64,000 nt of DNA, taken from positions 10,434,169 to 10,498,168 of the forward strand of contig CM072153.1 of the NCBI GenBank assembly GCA_036850595.1, read 5' to 3'. Numbering within the stretch: the first letter of the stretch is position 1; each line of letters opens with the position of its first letter. Source of the stretch: Rhyacichthys aspro. Lineage: Eukaryota > Chordata > Actinopteri > Gobiiformes > Rhyacichthyidae. Made by a program: the position numbers and the translations under genes. Below, in pieces: positions 48,377 through 61,800 of this stretch. The notes under the pieces are model-generated. The model saw only the letters and a program-made list of their open reading frames with translations. It did not search any database and was not told where the DNA came from.

Positions 48377-51300
48377 CTATTCTTTACACAATCATGGAGC
48401 CAAAGTACTGTCCTTGCAACACATTTGTCTGTAGACTGTCTGTGTGTCAATCACAGTTACCATGACGATAGCAATATTAACTAATTGAAAAAGATCAACA
48501 CTGTAATTTAGGTGTGTAGTTCAATAATGATTGGTCCAGTTATGTTCTTAGGAGCGAGGCTATTGCTAAGCTGTCCTTCTCCAGTGTTCACAGTTTGACT
48601 TTTACAAAAGAGCTCCATGAACAATACATCTTACGTCTTAGAAAAATACTGGGTAATGACTATGGTGCATTTGCATACTGTGTTAGTATGAATTTTCCAA
48701 CACACACGGAAGGAAAGCTATATTTCTTTGCAGTGAAATAATTTAAAAAATGTTGACAGCAATCAATGCAATCAGTTCATGTTTTTTTTTTATTGTTTAC
48801 TGGTTTTGATTTAGGTGACTTTTTTAGCTGCTGTGGTTGGATTGCGGTAAAATCAACATTGCAACACAGTACTAACGACATAACAAACATATATGTAAAG
48901 TAGCCCCTAGTTTCATTCAAACATTTGTTTACATGTTTAAACTTTCTGAATACATTAGCCTACATGCTGAGAGCTCATTATGCGTAGTGCTTTGTATGTG
49001 TGTGACTTTCCTAACATTACTCGGTTTTCAAAAGAGCAGATATGCTAATGAAGAAATCTATCTGAGGGAAAAGACAAAAAGAACAATAATCTGATAAAAT
49101 AGACAGCCAGAATAAAGAGAACAAACATGGCAACATCACAAACCCTGGGTCTTTATTCTGGTCTTGGACTGAAACTGTTTGCCATTTGTGTTCTGCAGGG
49201 GATTGGAGAAGTCTTTGGCAGCATAAATGTACTGTGTGTGATGAGCCTGCAGACAAGATACAGAGAGAAATCTGAAAGAACAGATACTAGATACGAGCTC
49301 TTCTATTGTAGGGCCTGTGTGAGGACACGTATCACAGATAAAGAATAGGTCATGATCAAGAGTGCAGTGTTAATCTATACTCATAAATCTCTGTATAAAT
49401 AATGCTTTCCTTTTAGAATAGTAAATAACCTGTCAGCTCTCTGACAGTCTGTCGAGTGTAATTTCAATGGGCAAATGAAAACAGTTTAAAATCCTGTTAG
49501 AGAGCTTAATAGCTTTATGCAATCACAGCCAAGACTCAAAAGACAAAGGTTTGAATGCATTTGCGTTGGTTGTATGGTAAGGACATTGACAAGCTAAAGG
49601 ATGTGATTTCTTTAGAAGTAAAAGGTTAGTGTGCACAGAGTTAAGTTTGCATTTACTTAAGCATTCTCCTAGGCCTAACTTTACAGACAGTAATCACCAG
49701 AAGAGCAGCTTGACTCAAAACTATTGCACTTAAAAGCTGAGGAATGTTATGCTTTCAGAAAATGTTGCAACCTGTTATTAAACTGGGTTAGCCTGGAGCT
49801 ATACATGCTAAAAACATTTTGACATATATGTAGCACACCAAACTACCAACCGCTGTTTTGTGTTGTTTTTCTCTTTTGAGTCTTGCGGTTTTCTTATCCA
49901 TATAATCTCCATAACAGTAAAATTATTGCATATTTTGCATGGACCTTGATACTTATAAATGATCATTTTGAACTAAGTATTGGTTTGGGAGTGCTTGCCA
50001 GGCTCAAAGAAGGAGCTTACCGCTGTTTATGAGTCTCAGGGGGAAATTTTTTTTTAACAAAATGTTTTCCTGAACCGCCAAGTATCTTAATCTTATTTTT
50101 GGAGACAGAAGTTGAGATCTAGTTAAAAATCAAATATTATCGTCTTATTCTACAATGGTAATTTTTACTTGGCATATGCTTTCAATATGATCTCCATAAT
50201 GGTGACATTAAAGTTTGTTCCATGTGTGACAGCTATCCGTAATCACCAAGTGCATAAAACCAGTCTTATGATATCAGTGTTTCTCAAAACAATGGATAAT
50301 AGCCTTAATCTGTGTAATCCATCATCTCCTGATGCAAAGTTTGATCCCCTTATCCAAAGTGATACGTGCAGTGCCATATGTTGCAGTATAGTTTTGTCTA
50401 TAGTGGCTATAAATCTAAACAAAGCCTATCTGCTGAAATGGACTGCCATATGGAGGGGAGATGATGCAGTGCACCAAAAGCGCTGACTGGGATTCGAGGA
50501 AAAGAAACGTGAAATCAAATTTAAAGCAACTGGATCAAGTAAAGTTTCAGGCAGTATCCCGTTTGCCTGTGGGGGTTTTAATCCTAACTTTAATCTAGAT
50601 TACACATCTGGTGTCTGCGTGCTACCACATCCATCTTGAACCCCTTGCTTTGGCTGAGCACTCTTCCCAGAAAAAAATAATGCCCATGTCTCTTAGGATG
50701 GGACAGAACATGGGCTGATTTCTCCCAGTCATGAGGCGCTAACATTAAACGCCTTTAGTTGCACTGCATTACAAAGATCCCTGTCTCAAAAACCACAGAT
50801 TTGCATGGAGACAGCAGCATTTCAGAGCACTGTAATTGTGCATGTGAAAAAAACAAGGAGGTGATGTAAGAGGGGGGATTGTTGTAGAAATGCGGTTCGC
50901 AGAATACTTACGCTAGTTGGGACAGCTGCTTGTGTTGTTTGTGTTGACTCTGATTGAGCATCCTGGGCCAGTTGAGAAGATTACACTGTCATCCTTTAGA
51001 ACAAGCCCAAAAAAAAAAAAAAAAAAACGAGCTCGGAAAATGGATTTCTCTCAGATTACTAGGGGAGCTTTTATTTGGAGCGTTGCAAAGTACATTTCAT
51101 GGTTGTTAGCGCTTACTCTGTCTCATTCACTCACCCTCACATTGGAACACAAACACTCCTTCTTTCCACTCTCTCATTTCCTCTATCTGAAATATAAAAC
51201 AATGTCCATGCTCTCTTCAGCCTTTACATCATTGCACAGAATCCATCTGAGTCCAAGCATACAAACATATATTAGAGAAAGATGATTATACATCAAAACT

Positions 51301-52654
51301 ATCAGTTATATATCTTCTCATAAACATGGCTTCAGGCTTCTGAAAAAATAACCTAAGAGGAGCACTTCTTGAAATCATGGCAAGAAAGTAGCGAATATAG
51401 TATGAGACATATGGAAATCATACTGTAGGCAACATATCAAGAAGTTAGATCAATGCAAATAAAAGCTGCAGTTGAGTTATTTTCACAGTGGAAGGAAAAG
51501 CAACTTTGGATCAAATATATTGCATGTTCATGGAAGCAGCCGTTTACTAATATTGCTGCGGAGGCTTTCAGCTTCGTAATGGTCAGAGAGGAGCAGGACT
51601 GTTTATTTTTTTATTTAAAGGGCTTTAATGAGTAGTTCAGTAGTTCCTGTGCAGATAACAGCGAGCTCTTATGATGCACACTTGTATCAACGGTAAAAGT
51701 AAAAGTGATATTTAATCTCCTTCTCGCTGCTGCAATATGGATCTCCACAAACAAATAGAAAGTGAGGCCCGGGGTGATGGCCGTGTTCTATGCATCACTT
51801 AAGCCTCTTTCACATATGCACTGTCTGATCTGATCGAGCTGTATGTGTCAATGCAAATGTTAGCATTTTTCCTGATTGTGCCTTACTTCTAGCCACACCA
51901 ACTGTGTCCACTTATTTCATGAATTGAACTGATATGGTATCTCTCTTATTGACAGCTATTTCCCTGTGTAGAAATGCAGATGTATTGTTGTTTATTTAAA
52001 ATGGGACACTCTTTATGCAGTGTTTTGATCCCTGACTGGTTGTATTATTTTCAAATAGCTCCAGTCCTGAGGCAGTAAATTCTGTGTATGATGGTACTCT
52101 GGTTCTCTGATTGGTTGTCTATCCAATTGTGTTCAGAGGCAGTTTAATCTGTGTTTCTCTGGAAATCCAACTCAATGCACATGAGACGAGACAAATTCTT
52201 TGTAGATATATATAAAAGACTCAGGATGACCTGTCTACCTCAGAGCATATGCTTCATACTCTTTGATGGAGCAGCTTAATCCATATAAAAGTGATATAAA
52301 AGCTGTATCAACAAAGGAAACCACCTCAAAGTGGAAGGGATTAATGCTGGAGATGGAGAAGTTATTTACTGCACTGTTGTTTTTAGATTAGCAGTGATGA
52401 TGAGAGACTAAAGAACAATCTCACAAATCTAATCTCAGAGAAATTTCATAGTACTTTTACAAAAATTACTTTTGAAAAGAAGAGGTGATTTGTAAGCATT
52501 TTACTTTAGACGTGGGAGGCAGTTTAAAAATGTGAAAGTGTGTTTTTTCACTCATTGAAACATATGCCTCTTGTCCCTCGTGTGACATGAGTGAATAGAC
52601 TTGGGATGTGAGTTCTTATCTTTGCTTAAGAAAAATTACAATTTAAGACAATCA
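48377..52654. other. Intergenic stretch, no gene recognised
   Basis: About 4.3 kb with only short, unsupported frames and some homopolymer tracts (for example poly-A at 51009). It separates the kcng4 3' end from the candidate gene. Confidence 0.5.
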
Positions 52655-52660
52655 TTTATT
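52655..52660 (-). other. Candidate poly(A) signal of kcng4
   Basis: AATAAA on the minus strand about 100 bases past the kcng4 stop. It would give a short 3' UTR; more distal signals are possible. Confidence 0.4.
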
Positions 52661-52761
52661 TATGATTTGATTTTGTGGAGATTGTGTTCTAGTGCATATA
52701 TGAAAGGGGCTTTAGTAAGGAAGTTGGAAGTTAAGGATTGCGTCAGTCCGAGTTGTGGAGT

Positions 52762-53649
52762 TCAAAAGGCTGCTGGTGGCAGGTTGTGGTTGTTGTTTCC
52801 TGCGACTCCACCTTTCCCCAGCAGAGCCAGGGACTCCAGTGAGTGCAGACTGTCCTTCTCCAGATGTAGTCCACGCGGGGCCGAGTCCTCTGTTGCCCCG
52901 TTTAGACCTTCTCTTCCTCCTCCCGTGTCCCCTCCCACCTCCAGCAGATCCCCACTGGCAGCAGCGGCCGCCGCAGCTGCACACTCCTCTTTGAACAGTC
53001 GCTTGTGCTCCATCTTGAGTTCTTGGTAGGATCGGGAAAACATGTGGAAGATGGAGGTGGCGGGGAAGGCCATGATGAGGATCCCACTGAGAATGCTGCT
53101 CAAGGCTACCACCTGCCCCGGGATGGACCTGGGCACCATGTCGCCGTAGCCCACAGTGGTCATGGAGATAATAGCCCACCAGTAGGAGGCCGGGATGCTG
53201 CTAAAGTCATGAGTTCCAGTGAGCTCGCTTTCGGCCAAGTGGACCAGCGGGGAGAAGAGAGTGACAGCCACGCAAAGGAAAAGCAGTAGCAGACCGAACT
53301 CCCGCGTGCTACGTCTGACCGTTAACCCCAGAGTCTGCAAACCGAGAGAGTGACGCGCCAGACGCATGACGTACAGAATCCGGAGCGCTCGCAGGATCCT
53401 CAGCACCAGCCCGAGCTTATCCAAGTACCCCTTACTTCCTCCGTGCTCCATATTGGGGTCCTCCTCCGACACCACCAGGGAGACGTAGTACGGCAAGATG
53501 GCCATGGCGTCGATGATGTTGAGCGGCCCGCGCAGGAAGTCCAGCTTGCTGCGGGCTTGAATGAAGCGCAGCAAGAACTCCAGGGAGAACCATGCCACGC
53601 AGACCGTCTCAATGATGAACATGTTGTAACACTTGGTGGAACACTCGCC
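52762..53649 (-). CDS. kcng4: Potassium voltage-gated channel subfamily G member 4 (Kv6.4), 3' coding exon only
   Basis: The exon begins after a TTTCTCCGCAG acceptor at 53649 and gives 295 residues to the stop. Within it: S2 at about 9-30, S3 at 42-62, the S4 sensor at 80-100 (LRILRALRILYVMRLARH), S5 at 116-138, the filter TVGYGD at 165-170 and S6 at 176-203. S6 has AFPATSIF in place of the PVP bend of conducting Kv channels, as in silent subunits. IPASYWWAIISMTTVGYGDM and ILSGILIMAFPATSIF match human KCNG4 better than KCNG1. Kv6.4 forms no channels alone; it joins Kv2.1 in the plasma membrane and shifts its inactivation. The N-terminal T1 domain and S1, encoded by the previous exon, are missing before base 64000. 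The C-terminal tail differs from human: eight alanines at 224-231, then acidic and Gly/Ser-rich sequence. Assignment to the a or b teleost paralogue is open. Confidence 0.95.
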   Translation of the reverse strand, partial: GECSTKCYNMFIIETVCVAWFSLEFLLRFIQARSKLDFLRGPLNIIDAMAILPYYVSLVVSEEDPNMEHGGSKGYLDKLGLVLRILRALRILYVMRLARHSLGLQTLGLTVRRSTREFGLLLLFLCVAVTLFSPLVHLAESELTGTHDFSSIPASYWWAIISMTTVGYGDMVPRSIPGQVVALSSILSGILIMAFPATSIFHMFSRSYQELKMEHKRLFKEECAAAAAAAASGDLLEVGGDTGGGREGLNGATEDSAPRGLHLEKDSLHSLESLALLGKGGVAGNNNHNLPPAAF

Positions 53650-56162
53650 CTGCGGAGAAAGACGGGGGTGGGTGGGAGATGGATGAAGGATGAGGGGGGG
53701 GGAGAGGTTTGACAGAGAGAAAGACGAATGAGAAATGAGGGAACAGGGAGGCAGGGAGAGGACAAAAAACACAGGGTCAGATAATCACCTTCGGTAATTA
53801 ATAAATCATGAGTTACAGTCACTCAGTATGCTAGAGCCGCCTGAGCTGGACTGATAGATAAAACACTGGCACAATCGATCAAAGATTTCATTAGGGACGG
53901 TTTTAAAGATTAATCTGACATCAGTCGAGGCGCTGACAAAAGGCTGTCCACTGACTGCTGAAAGAAGGAGGAGGATTGCAATGACAAACACACATAAGGG
54001 CTGTCAAGTTGAACATCTATGCTGACTAGTCAAGCTGTATCCATGTCTCTCCACATTGAAGTTATTCAGTGCATACTTCAATTTAGGATTTATACATGTG
54101 AGGACTTTGTACATTGCTGCATTTAATTTGCTTACATTTTTTGCGTAAGTTGCTCTTGCACTGAAAAGAAAAAACCTCTCACTAACCAATGCAGTGGACA
54201 TGGGTCGTGACCTCTCAAACAATAGCGACTGATTGGATGAAGAAGCTTAAATACAGAACTGTTATACAAGTGTGACACACTAGGTTCTATTTGCACATGC
54301 GCTGCTTTACCCTACATGGCATTTAGTTGCAGCCTGTAGCTTCACCCACAGTGACATATATTTATATAGTGTTTAAAACATTGTCTTCCATGGTGCAAGT
54401 GGTGACAAAGGAGCTTATTCTTAGTGCTATGTGGTCGAAGAGCCACTGTCCTTCAATGAGGCCTTCGATGTAAACAAAAGTTCCTGTTCACAGCATCTTG
54501 ATACCACACAAAAACCTTGTAAATGAACTAATATGCTATACACAATCCTGTGCTAAATATCTATATAAAAACAATGCAAAGCAAAATGATGACAAATGGT
54601 AATGTGCTACACGGTATAACTTTTATAATGGGGATACAATGAGCCATGGAATAGGAAAATTCAACTGCAGTCGTTACCATGCCACCTATAGATCAATAAT
54701 GAGGTTTCACACCAAACAATGTTGCTTTCATTTTTTTTTTCTCTAATGTCAATAGAATCAAATGACAGCACCACATTCTGGCTTATTAGATAAAAGTGTT
54801 TGGGAGAATAGTACACTTTAAAATAAAACTGTATTTCAGATGTATGTGATATACAGGATGATCACCCTGTATTCACACAGGCATCACTGAAACACAGTGT
54901 TAAGTCAGTTACAGGAATTACTGTTGTCTCTCTCCTCTGCAATAACATTTCTGTTTTTTTATTTTTTTATTTTATCCAATCAAATTCACCTGATTTTAAA
55001 TAATTATGAGTCAGGTAAGCCTCTCTTACCCATACGAATGTTTATTACTTAGGCTTCGCTTTTTGTTGCATTTTCTTGTTTGAATTACATTAGTTAAACT
55101 CCACCTGCACAAAATCTCATAAAGTGAGCCAAAAGTCAGTCCTGTCTCCTTTTAAAACACATCATGATGAAATGAATTAAAGCCTAATGCGAGGCCACAC
55201 AGTTCATAAAAGTGGACATTATTTGTGTGTCCTCTCAGCCTCGTCTTTCATCAACCCTTTCCTCTGTTCACTGTGCGCTCATCTCTGGGTCTCATCTATT
55301 TTCTGTCCGTCTCATCCTTCTTTCCTCTTCGCTCCGGCCCGTGTCCCCACCCTCTCATCACTCATCCCCGTTCCCCTCACTCGGACTTCCGCCCCCTCAT
55401 CCCTCATCCTCCGTGTCCCGCTGCCGCTCTATTTCAGCTCCATTCATTCCTGTTAAGTGAAACACAACTCCCTCCACTGTTTCTCTATGCGTGATACATG
55501 TAACACGCTCGCTGGCCGTTCCCCCGTGCGCTCATTCATCACGTGTGTCCTCTCTGCTTCTCATCCCTGTGTGGCACTTAGCTTTTAGCTTCATTCCACC
55601 CGACGTAGATGTATGGAGTGGTGAAAACGTTGTCGTCCATTGTGCGAGCAGTGACAACGTAATTTAAAAGTGTTCCCGCACTGAATGTTATACAGTGGAA
55701 AAGTCAGGGCCACGGCGCTCTGATGCTTTTACTGTCATCAAAGGCTTTCAGAGATCTTGTAAATGAATGACTAACTGCACATTTTCAACTCTCTATGGAG
55801 TTCATATTTGGGGCTGATGTGAATGGTTTTTGTTTATATAAAAGAGCTGAAAAGGTTTGCTTTTCTGACATTTTTTATTCATAGATACGTGGAATTATTC
55901 AAGCAGAAAGTAAAGCCAAAATGACAGTACCCCAAAATACCATCAGCCTGTAAAAACCTGGGAACTAACAGCTTATATCTCCAAAGAAGAGGCACCACGC
56001 TGTTAGAAAAGCACCACACTATTGTGTTTAAGCTCAGATTGATCATTTTGTTGGTATCTGTTTATATCTACCTTTATAAAAAGCTATAGAGCTGGGTCGG
56101 AAGTGGTGTCTTTACATAATATGTGACCATTAAATAGACCCAACACAATTTTTTTGAGACCT

Positions 56163-56516
56163 TAAAGCTACCCTGTGAAACTTTTAGCCAGTAGAGGGTG
56201 CAGACCCCTCTACAGAGTCTCTGTGTTGTTACAACAGCAGCATTGTTTTACGGACTTCGCTTATTTTTTGAAAGGCAGCTATCCAAACCAGCAAGCTTGT
56301 AAGAAAAAAACATGTCTTCTGAAACGGTAGGGTCATTTTAGTGTATTTTGTACAAATATGACTCTGCTAGGGTCCAGTGTGTTGGCCTATTTCTGCTACA
56401 TCTATTTGAGGCGTAAAGAACATGTGACTCTCATAATGTCTGCCAGTCCAGGAGAAATAATGCTGAGGGTATTGTGTCAGTGAGATAGACATGATTCTAC
56501 TATTCTCATGTCTAAG
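56163..56516 (+). repeat. Dispersed repeat, copy 2 of the ~355-bp family
   Basis: Aligns with 44968-45325 in the same orientation, with scattered substitutions and small indels. Neither copy has visible long inverted ends or a poly-A tail. Confidence 0.75.
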
Positions 56517-58644
56517 AACCATTAAATGATTACGAGAACATTGGGGCTAACTGTTACGAGGGGCTACTGACTAAAAGTTGGGGAGGGTCGATTAAGGACA
56601 ACATCTAGGCTTTTTTCTCAATGATTTTCAAGGGGTTTTGGGCCAGACATATGTTTGTATTCGGGACTCCTCATCTGCGTCCACATTCAAATTAAGAACT
56701 CCCTGTTGGCTTTTGATTTACTTGGATTTTAAACACTTGGCAAAAATAAAAACATACAGATCCCAGCTCTAATTTAAGCTACATCTGCTTAAATTTAACC
56801 AATCAAAAGACAGTGTGGTTTTGCACATAAAGTGGGAAAGAAAGAACGTGTCCCGATAGAAATGGATTGAAATGCAACGTCTGAAGGGGGTTTAGAGTAA
56901 GAGTGTTAAAAAAATGTACTCAACTGTTCTGATTGTAAATGACCAAAAAGTCAAGTTTGTTTGAATAATGGTGCTGCTGCATAGTAACTTTTGTACATAA
57001 CACACATAAACGCATGATTTGTGACACAAGATGAGTCTTTCAGATTGATGAAATTTTTGCACCGATTTTTCATTCTAATGGCAGTTTCCAGTCAAACATA
57101 AAACGCTGAATGTTACAGAGACATGAACAGGCAATAAATCTCATTTTAAAAGCTCACAATTAACGCTGCCAGTTCATCATCTCAGCATTTCCATCATTCT
57201 AATCGCATCAAAGAGCTTTGTGAATTTGAAATGTTTCTTGAGGCTGTTTATAACAAACTCTCTGCCTGTGGGTCCAGAGGAGCCGAGTTGTCACAGCGGA
57301 GGCCCACACAGTGAAAGTGATGGCTTCTTTCGAACAGGGCGTGATTTCTCTGAGGACAGCCAGAGGGATATTTATTCTTCAGGCGGGAGACGTTTACAAA
57401 AAGAGTTACTGAATAGTTTACAATTTTTCACCTTGAGAATTCCCTCCTCGGCAGCGTGTCAGTGTTTAACCTTTCTTTTCTTACAGTGCATTTGTAAAAC
57501 AGGCTGATTTACTTTCACAGTGATCTTTGTGAACCAGATTTAGTGTGGCCATGACAAGATTTGTATCAGGACCACTGTTTGTAGCAAGGTTTTTAACAGA
57601 CAAATCACTTCATTTCACATTTCTCTGATGTTTTAATGAAATGATTATCAGGCCTACTGTATATCTACTGGGTTTGTTCATAAACTACAACTCTTTACAG
57701 GGCGTCATAGCACTTTCTCCAATAGATTCATGCCAAACAGGCCTAAAACTGCACCCCCCGCCTTTAAATTAACAACACAATATAAATGAATTGCCCTGCA
57801 GTGTGACCACAGCCGTAGTCTTGCCTGTACTTGACTTCTCCATACCACTATCAATCTTCCAGACACTTTCGCCTCACGTTTGTCTCTCATGTGCACTTTC
57901 TGCTCCCTCATGGCTGCTCTTCTTCCCCCTCGCGCTGGCATTAAGCCCATGGGGACTTTGCAACATCCTTCTCGAGCCACCGCGTGATAGGCCATTTGTT
58001 ACACAAGCTCCGCACTTGTCGCTTTGTCTTTCACACACAGACGCGAGTTCCCACAATAGCCTCTATCTCCGTGACCTTATCTCCTCCGAACGACTCTCTT
58101 CGCTCCTAATGTCAGTGACAGCTCATCTCGGCAGCTGTCCCACGAGGGGCTTCCTATTATCACAACATTAACGCGGCTCAATGTCACATTAAGGAAAGCC
58201 GTGACTTAGCTCCAATACCATTCTACAAAGTGAGCACAAATGGAACAACAGGTTCTCGTTTGGTATCGAGGAGGAGTCTGCAGCCTCACAATGAGATGTA
58301 TTTGTCTTTCCAATAAACATAGATGTAGAGACACAAAATCAATAGTAGCCTTGTTGGGTTTTCTTATGAATAGTGTTATTTTGGCCCAGTTGGCCTAATT
58401 ATTTGCCTGGTGGAGTCCAAAAAAGTACAGCAGTTTCATTTTTTATTTCTGGGAATGTCCTTCACGGAAACCTTCAAAATCAAAACAGAGGAAAGATCCA
58501 ATGAAACTTTAAACTCTCTGTAGAAAACATCATTATTTGTTCTATTGTATTTCTGGAGTGGTATTCACATGAAGCACACTTTACATCTTGAGAAATTTAT
58601 TAAATATATACTAGTGAAAATTGGTGCAGTGAAAAACAGACTTA

Positions 58645-58815
58645 CAAGGGGGTGCATCACTGGTTCACTCAGCACTTGAGAGAACTTGTATCTCATTATG
58701 AAAGGGACCCGGGTTTGACTTTCGGCTCTGGTCTGTTTCCTCTCTCCTCTTTTTCTGTCTAGCTAACTGTCAGATGAAAGAACAAAGCACAAAAGCAAAT
58801 TTAAAAAAGAAAAAG
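58645..58815 (+). mobile_element. tRNA-derived SINE copy
   Basis: CACTGGTTCACTCAGCACTTG resembles the start of a tRNA-derived head, and GGGTTTGACTTTC at 58711-58723 resembles the B box. A C/T-rich body (CCTCTCTCCTCTTTTTCTG) follows, with an A-rich end near 58790-58815 that could be its tail. Inserted in the kcng4 intron, opposite in orientation to the gene. Confidence 0.55.
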
Positions 58816-61800
58816 GATTACCAAAGTCCCGATGAATAAATTCTCTGAAAATAGCTTCTGTAGCATCTGTAACTCACAAGCTGCTTTGTACCATAATAGC
58901 AAGATTTTTCAATGTCCAAATTTACAGCAGTGCGTCAGCTTTTCCATACTCTCCCTCTGTACCCGTTTCCCACAACCCTTCTATTTTTACAGAGATACTT
59001 TTCACTGGAGTAAGCCTGATGAAAATATGACCTGACACAGAAAATGATTTGATATCGCCAACAATTGATCGCAGTTTTAAGAATGTGTAACAGATCCAGC
59101 CCCAAACACACTATCGTAACCCTCAGACACTCACCTTCCGCTTCATAAAAACAGCCTGTTTACTTTAGCGTAGCTGCTCTGATGTGTATCATTCAGACAC
59201 ACGAGTGGGTCTACCGTCTTGTGTTTTATTCTCTTCCCTTCTCGTCCGGCTTCTACTAGCGACCCGACACAGCGCAGGGAGACAGCAGCTGGATGGGGTC
59301 ACATTGTGCACCAGGGGTTAACGTGTTTTCATTGTCAGACAAGAGAAAGCTTCTAACGCTGAATTATAAATGTGTTTTTTTTTTCTTTTTTTCTTTCCAC
59401 TTGTAGGACACAAAAAGCTTCACATTTCACTGTCTGTCACAAAGCAATTAGGTTCTGTCCTATATAGAAGTCCTGTACTGTTTCACTGACAGCAATGAGA
59501 CAGGCCCTGAATTATTGCTGCAGTGCCCTGTGAAGAATGGTTTCATTCCTGTCATTACAGCATGCAGCAGTAAATGAACAGAGAGGAAACTACATACATT
59601 TGTTTACACTACCCTTTAAGTGTGTGGAAATGTGCAGTTTTAAGATGTCACCATTCTTGCAACGAAAATACATATTAGGCTGTTTCTCTCAGCTCACTTG
59701 TCCATGTGGCCAGATGAAAGAACCAGTAACACCAGTGCAACCAGTGGAAAAGTTAGTTTAAAGCTCTTCCTCAAGAGACTGCATTCATTGATTTGGATTA
59801 ATTATTGCGTATTTGAATTTAAAATGATACCAACACAAACATTTGACCATTCCCCTCAAGGTTATACTGTTAGAATTTCATCTTATACCATGCACACTGC
59901 TGCATGAATTTTGCAAGATATCTATTGAGGGGAAAAAAAAGAAGTAAATTTAAATAATCCATAGACCATGTGTGAGGCATTCAAGCCAAACACGTCAAGA
60001 CAGAACTTTACTGTCCAGGATCACAGATGTAGATATATGTGAAGATGATTGAATTTAACGGGTGTCAGACAGTTATATTTTAGCCTTCCATCTGATCTTG
60101 AGTTTCAAATGAAGCTCTAAATGAGATTTCATGGCAAGCAGTCACAGAAGTATTCAGTTGCTTAGTGCACATTGAACAATAATAAATCGGCATGGTTTAT
60201 TCTACACAGACGCATCTATACGCATTCACATGTAACTGATACTAATTTCTATGGTGTTGATTGTTCAAGGCAAGGCTGGGGTACTTTTTATGCCATTAAT
60301 AAAACTTCACACTAAAACTGAAAAGACCTCTACATAAACCTGTATGAGCCAGACAATGTAACTCTAAATCTACTCTACAGTTCAGCGGATTGATTGATTT
60401 TCAATAATTGTCACTTCCTAAGTATGTAAGGTAAAAGCTATAATTCATGTTATGTTCTCCAGATCTTAAATATACTGCCTGTCAGTTAAGAAGTCAGTTA
60501 AAACAAGTAGTTTAATTTTGTGGTTCCACATAGAAACACAAAACTAGTGGGCACATTAATGTCATCCACTTAAAAGGGACCAATAATTGGGTAAAAAAGA
60601 GCCTGTGACCACAATGGGACTAAAAGTAACATAACACTTAAAGTCATAAATCAGCTTAACCTTGAACAAGTCCTTGAACTCATTCCCACCACTGAATACC
60701 TTTTCTCTCTTCGGAGGCACTGCACTATTGTTTCTAAGCCCCTCCTCATGTGAATAGAAGAGGAGGACAATGATAAAAGACATCTTGAATGAACATGTGG
60801 TGGAGGTACGACACTGAATTACTGGGCTCCACCTGAAGAGCAGCACATCATGCGTTCCACTCGTCATGGGTTATTTAAAGACCTCATATAGTGTTATGTG
60901 ACGCCCGAATCCATCATGGCTGTTTTCCTGTAAGGAGATAGCTGCACGTACAGCACAGATGCGGACATGCAGGGTGAGGCAATTTGCCTGTGTGCATCCA
61001 TTTGCAGACATCCTTGATGTGCATTATGACAAAAGAGCAACAAACTGCTCTGATGTCCTCCAACTTTAATGGCACTGAGCCCAAGACTGTAAAGTTTAAA
61101 GTGCGTCTGCAGGACTAAAGTGGCCTACACTATCACTGACATAGAACAACAGCTTGTTCGTGCTCACACAGCCTAATGGAGAAAAATGAAATGGACAAGG
61201 AGAGGGGAATGGGAGGAAGATAGAAGAAGGACAAAGGGTAATGGATGGAGAGGAGTAGGTGAGATGAGCTCAGGGAAAGGAAGCACAGGGTCCTCTCATT
61301 CACAATATGTCTCTATTGTCTTTCTGTCAGACGCTACACACACTGGGATTTTCCATCCACTGAGGGGACATTGTATTAACATTCCTTAAAACAAAAAGGC
61401 TAACAAATGGCTAATCACCATATTATTGAACTTGAAATGCAGCCAAATTCATTTTCTAACTTGCAGCAGATGCAATAATGTGCTACAAGTTAAATGTGTA
61501 CAGCATGCTGGAACAACACATGGTACAAATAAATTGTCTTTGTTTTGTTCTGGATACTAATATTTATTCAGCTCTGATGACATTTCCTGTCATATATTTG
61601 TTCACTGCAAAACAACTGAATAATATATTTAGCCACACTTTGTGTGCAGGTAAACATTACCTACTAGTTTCATTTCTATCATTCATCATTGGATGGTTTT
61701 AATCAATTAAAATGCAGATGCAATAAAAATGGCCACAGAGCCAAATGTTGTTTCTTTCTGATTTCTTGAATCTGTGTAAAAGCTTTGTGGAAAAACACAG

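Noticed and set aside
50917..51285. Plus-strand frame of 122 codons
   Set aside because: It includes a poly-A run read as poly-lysine and no recognisable motif.
52601..53029. Plus-strand frame of 142 codons and other frames opposite kcng4
   Set aside because: They are antisense shadows of the well-supported kcng4 exon; their Pro/Ala-rich sequence mirrors its GC-rich codons.
60562..60867. Minus-strand frame of 101 codons in the kcng4 intron
   Set aside because: No T1-domain or other family similarity and no splice pair; its composition is like the surrounding intron.
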